Assembly (NCBI GenBank): GCA_900549365.1
Contig: UROD01000003.1
Coordinates: forward strand, 1-33,865
Reading direction: 5' to 3'
Source: an uncultured Rickettsiales bacterium
Lineage (GTDB): Bacteria > Pseudomonadota > Alphaproteobacteria > Rs-D84
DNA: 33,865 bases
Position 1 is the stretch's first letter, and each line of letters starts with the position of its first letter. Under the pieces are notes generated by a model. That model was not told the DNA's origin, did no database searches, and worked only from the letters and a program-made list of their open reading frames with translations. Of the stretch, positions 31,278 to 33,865 are shown one piece after another. The position numbers and the translations under genes were made by a program.

Positions 31278-32188
31278 TAAATCTTGCCTATGTAATTTAT
31301 AACGGTATCGATATATTCAGAATATGCGTTAAAGTTTTCGGTGTCATCGGGGGTTGCTGGCGCGGTGTTCGGACGCGTGGCGACATACTGGCGTAATTCA
31401 TCAATTGAATGAAATACCAAAATGTTGGGATATTCAGACGTTGCATCGTCGCGGGCGTCCAGCACAAAGCCAGTCACGTTTATTGTAATATCTTCCAGTG
31501 TGTCGATAAAAACAGACGTGATTTTGTTAATTGCCGCGTTCAAATCAGACACGCTTGCGCCGTTTGCGCCCAGCCATAATGTCTCGTTCGTGCCAATTGC
31601 CAACAGTGGCGTCTTTATGCCGCCAATGCGTACAGGATTTTTAACGGTGTATCCGGCACCTATAAACACCTGTTGAATATCGGTGTTTGTTGACGCGACC
31701 GCAACAGGGGCGTCGGGTTGCGCGCCGTTTGGTGTGGACATTTGTGGTGCCTGCGTCGCGAATGAAATTGTATTCAGACGCGCAGGGCGCATATCGGGTG
31801 ATGGGCCGTTTGTTACAGGTGCGGTTGGTGCAGTGACGGTCGGGGCCACAGGAAACTGGGGCTGCTGAATTTGTGGGGTTGTATTTTGTTGTGGTGTGAT
31901 GACATCACGTTTTTTTGATATACGCATAATAGGCAGGCGGATTTTATGTATGTGTGGTTGCATAATTAAATACAGCCCAACAACCATTATAAAAACAACA
32001 ATGACAAATGAAATGTAAAACAGTGGTTTGACAGGTGTTTGTGTTGCCTGAATATACGCCAGATATTGCCAATGCGCGGACGACAATATGTTAAATCCGA
32101 ACATTGTGTTAAACCAAAAACAGGCCCCCAGCGTCATCGCCAGTAACCATAATAGTCCAAGCAACATATTATCAATTCTGCGTTTCAT
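31277..32188 (-). CDS. Two-span membrane protein with Pro/Gln-rich linker
   Basis: The family of this 303-residue protein is unknown to me. Two membrane helices (about 8-30 and 56-76) place both ends in the cytoplasm. A basic patch follows (about 78-95, HIHKIRLPIMRISKKR), then a Pro/Gln/Thr-rich linker (about 98-165) and a compact C-terminal domain (about 168-260: 'IQQVFIGAGYTVKNPVRIGGIKTPLLAIG' in two halves, 'FVLDARDD'). This domain has alternating strands and helices and could be a nuclease- or sensor-like fold. It is first in the four-gene minus-strand cluster. Its -10 lies only nine bases before the ATG, and no ribosome site is seen. Confidence 0.7.
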   Translation of the reverse strand: MKRRIDNMLLGLLWLLAMTLGACFWFNTMFGFNILSSAHWQYLAYIQATQTPVKPLFYISFVIVVFIMVVGLYLIMQPHIHKIRLPIMRISKKRDVITPQQNTTPQIQQPQFPVAPTVTAPTAPVTNGPSPDMRPARLNTISFATQAPQMSTPNGAQPDAPVAVASTNTDIQQVFIGAGYTVKNPVRIGGIKTPLLAIGTNETLWLGANGASVSDLNAAINKITSVFIDTLEDITINVTGFVLDARDDATSEYPNILVFHSIDELRQYVATRPNTAPATPDDTENFNAYSEYIDTVINYIGKI

Positions 32189-32197
32189 TTGACTTTT

Positions 32198-32206
32198 ATT
32201 ATATCA
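32198..32206 (-). promoter_or_regulatory. Promoter of the minus-strand four-gene cluster
   Basis: On the minus strand TGATATAAT is a perfect extended -10 nine bases before the ATG at 32188, so the transcript would carry about 3 untranslated bases. Only 43 bases separate this gene from the divergent one at 32232. Confidence 0.5.
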
Positions 32207-32231
32207 TATTTGTGATAAAGTAAAAAGTGTA

Positions 32232-32912
32232 ATGATTGATATTGACGATATTCTTGAACATATTCATATTGATGCGACGGCGGGCATTTGGTGTGCGGCC
32301 GATACCGATACGCCAGATTTGGCATCAGTGGCTGATTTTGTTATGTCGCGATGCTTGTGTGATATTTCGGTTGCGCCCGCGGCTGTGCCGATTGTGTGGC
32401 CATGGCTGGAACACACAAATGTTCAAATTTCTGCACGGTTTTATTTGTCGCCATCGGGGCGCACGATTACATTTGATGATGTATCAAATATTGCCGCCCG
32501 AATAAATTTGGCATTCAAACAGGGGGCGGGTGCCGCGCAGGTGTTTATGCGATTGGCGGACGTTGCGCCATTTGCACAGAATATATCCCCGATTCGTTCA
32601 GATCTGTTTTTTAACAAAGATTTGGTTGTTGGGTTAAATATTGGCGAAATCAACCCATCTGATTGGCCGGAATTGATTAAAAATCTGAATCACATTGGTG
32701 CAGCATTATTATTGGTTTTACCACAAGACAAGGGGTTAAAGTCCGATTTTGTGGGGCGCGCGTACGGTCTGTTGGACGGGCCGGTTGAAAAATTTAATGG
32801 CGCGTTGCATTGGTATCTGGGGGAAAGTGCGTCCCGTATAGAACAAGTGGAACGTTTGACGACAGCACTGCAACCGCAAATGATATCGCGTTTGAAGTTT
32901 TGGATACACTAG
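32232..32912 (+). CDS. Uncharacterised 226-residue protein
   Basis: I cannot name the family. The protein is acidic at its start (MIDIDDILEHIHID), has no signal peptide or membrane span, and alternates strands and helices ('VQISARFYLSP', 'DVSNIAARINLAFKQGAGAAQVFM', 'DLVVGLNIGEIN', 'NLNHIGAALLLVLPQD'), a rhythm compatible with an alpha/beta or TIM-barrel-like fold. No catalytic motif stands out. It diverges from the two-span protein cluster with a 43-base shared promoter region. Its TAG stop overlaps the trmB stop within CTAG. The ATG at 32232 is the first in frame; the site ahead is weak. Confidence 0.7.
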   Translation: MIDIDDILEHIHIDATAGIWCAADTDTPDLASVADFVMSRCLCDISVAPAAVPIVWPWLEHTNVQISARFYLSPSGRTITFDDVSNIAARINLAFKQGAGAAQVFMRLADVAPFAQNISPIRSDLFFNKDLVVGLNIGEINPSDWPELIKNLNHIGAALLLVLPQDKGLKSDFVGRAYGLLDGPVEKFNGALHWYLGESASRIEQVERLTTALQPQMISRLKFWIH

Positions 32913-33550
32913 GCATTCGTCAGGACTAAATATTTTGGTGCGGCCGTTTCAGCCATATTTTTATGCTGATAACGCGTTTGAATTGTTTGTATGTCTGGTG
33001 TATGCATATGCATTCCTGATTCGTGTGCGCGCGCCATAATCCAATCAAAGTATTCCCAATGGTCTGTGCCGATAATAATTTCGCCGGCATCGCACAGGTG
33101 TGATGCCAACATTTTTATAAATTCGGTTTGTAACAGGCGGCGTTTTTCATGCTTTGCCTTGGGCCACGGGTCAGGGTGCAGAACCCAAATTTGGTTAAAT
33201 TTCATATTGCCCGCGCGCAGAAAATCCCGCACATCGTCGGGGTAAATGCGAATATTTTGGTATTCTGGCAAAATTTCATTTGTTTTTTCGTCTGTCATCG
33301 CACCCAGCAGGGCCGCAACACCGTTCATAAATGGTTCTGCGCCAATAATATGTGCGTCGGGGTTATGAATTGCCAAATCGCGTACGTGTTCGCCCGCGCC
33401 AAATCCGATTTCCAGAATGTTAAATTTACCGGTCTTTTCGTCGTTTTTTGCAAAAATTGCCGGCAACACATTGTCCAGCAAGTATTGCTTGCGTGCAGAT
33501 AATTTTTTCCCGTGCCGACGGCCAAAAGTTCTTATTTCTTGTTTTTCCAT
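32909..33550 (-). CDS. trmB: tRNA (guanine-N7)-methyltransferase TrmB
   Basis: This 213-residue SAM-dependent enzyme makes m7G46 in the tRNA variable loop. It shows the SAM site 'LEIGFGAGEHV' (about 46-56), 'IIGAEPF' and the family signature 'LHPDPWPKAKHEKRRLLQ' (about 124-141) with the PDPWPK and KRR core, then 'GTDHWEYF'. Length is normal. Its promoter places transcription on the first base of the ATG. The gene is divergent from gltX and convergent with the 226-residue gene. Confidence 0.95.
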   Translation of the reverse strand: MEKQEIRTFGRRHGKKLSARKQYLLDNVLPAIFAKNDEKTGKFNILEIGFGAGEHVRDLAIHNPDAHIIGAEPFMNGVAALLGAMTDEKTNEILPEYQNIRIYPDDVRDFLRAGNMKFNQIWVLHPDPWPKAKHEKRRLLQTEFIKMLASHLCDAGEIIIGTDHWEYFDWIMARAHESGMHMHTPDIQTIQTRYQHKNMAETAAPKYLVLTNA

Positions 33551-33556
33551 ATATTT

Positions 33557-33585
33557 AGTATAGAATCCGATATGTTATAAAACAA
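33557..33585 (-). promoter_or_regulatory. trmB promoter, predicting a leaderless transcript
   Basis: On the minus strand TTGTTT (33585-33580) and TATACT (33562-33557) are 17 bases apart. The ATG begins at 33550, exactly 7 bases past the -10. No ribosome site fits in between. Confidence 0.6.
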
Positions 33586-33598
33586 GGTAAATATAAAT

Positions 33599-33865
33599 AT
33601 GAGACAGGGATTATCACAGGATTTAATTGCGCGCGTATTGGGCGCGGCACCGAAATATACACTGGACGAACTGGAAAAAAAGTTCCCACCACGTGCGTTG
33701 CCAGATGGGGCATTTGTAACACGTTTCGCACCCAGCCCTACGGGCTTTATGCATCTGGGCGGATTGTATGGTGCGCTGGTTGATTGCAAGTTGGCGCGTG
33801 ATACAGGTGGCGTGTTTATGTTGCGTATCGAAGACACAGACACCAAGCGCGAGGTTGCGTCCGCC
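33599..33865 (+). CDS. gltX: Glutamyl-tRNA synthetase, N-terminal part, Firmicutes-like type
   Basis: The window ends inside this gene; 89 residues are visible. 'RFAPSPTGFMHLGG' (about 42-55) is the class I HIGH motif, and 'FMLRIEDTDTKREV' follows. Ahead of it lies an extension of about 38 residues ending 'YTLDELEKKFPPRALPDGAFVT', which resembles the extended GltX of Clostridia and relatives ('..YPPR.LP.GA.VTRFAPSPTG', 'KREV'). The usual alphaproteobacterial form starts only a few residues before the motif. Acquisition by transfer is inferred. The ATG has AAGG about 13 bases upstream, a weak site. KMSKS and the anticodon domain lie beyond the edge. Confidence 0.9.
   Translation, partial: MRQGLSQDLIARVLGAAPKYTLDELEKKFPPRALPDGAFVTRFAPSPTGFMHLGGLYGALVDCKLARDTGGVFMLRIEDTDTKREVASA

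Overview
The window is a dense, mostly operonic piece of a proteobacterial chromosome. It most resembles a small-genome alphaproteobacterium, perhaps a gut- or host-associated lineage. Support comes from a Ros/MucR regulator, a small ribbon-helix-helix protein of alphaproteobacterial type, the order lptG-xerD-J-domain gene, a MutL that carries the endonuclease motif, and yajC-secD-secF. The exact lineage is inferred and cannot be fixed without a search. TGA is used as a stop codon. No tRNA, rRNA, transposase, phage or CRISPR locus was found.

Layout. 1-2746: three-gene surface-glycan operon on the minus strand (GT92-like, RgpF-like and GT2-like transferases). 2748-4658: typA with its own promoter and terminator. 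4705-5275: an unknown 159-residue protein. 5277-7714: divergent serS and trxB with back-to-back promoters. 7702-8309: about 600 bases without a clear protein gene. This stretch holds two tandem copies of a ~105-bp palindromic element plus a remnant, then a promoter and a structured leader or small RNA with three mutually exclusive pairings that ends in a terminator. 8310-8973: two small, secreted, cysteine-rich proteins. 9005-11579 (minus): lptG, an overlooked 45-codon membrane peptide gene, xerD and a J-domain gene, read as one coupled operon. 11588-13897: greA-mutL, whose promoter diverges from that of lptG around one palindromic -35 hexamer. 13903-18969: yajC-secD-secF, an S41 protease homologue that has lost its catalytic Ser and Lys, and a PAP2 phosphatase. 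19012-21307: ftsK. 21332-23416: two outer-membrane beta-barrel-like proteins. 23431-25719: fabD (apparently leaderless) and rarA, convergent. 25759-30127: a mucR-like gene that has lost its zinc-binding histidines, a membrane-anchored GH24-lysozyme/TPR protein, and a natural YbeY-Lnt fusion. 30126-32206 (minus): a two-membrane-span protein, a degenerate HNH-like protein, a SUKH-like protein and an RHH protein, tightly packed. 32232-33585: an orphan 226-residue protein and trmB, whose stop codons overlap. 33599-end: start of a gltX of the N-terminally extended type usual in Firmicutes.

How the genes fit together. Much of the window serves the cell envelope: glycan decoration, LPS export (lptG), protein export (yajC/secDF), lipid phosphate turnover (PAP2), lipoprotein maturation (lnt), a peptidoglycan muramidase and outer-membrane barrels. 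These are interleaved with core translation (serS, gltX, typA, ybeY, trmB) and replication or segregation genes (mutL, xerD, ftsK, rarA). Several genes have promoters that place transcription at or within a few bases of the start codon, so leaderless translation may be common in this organism.
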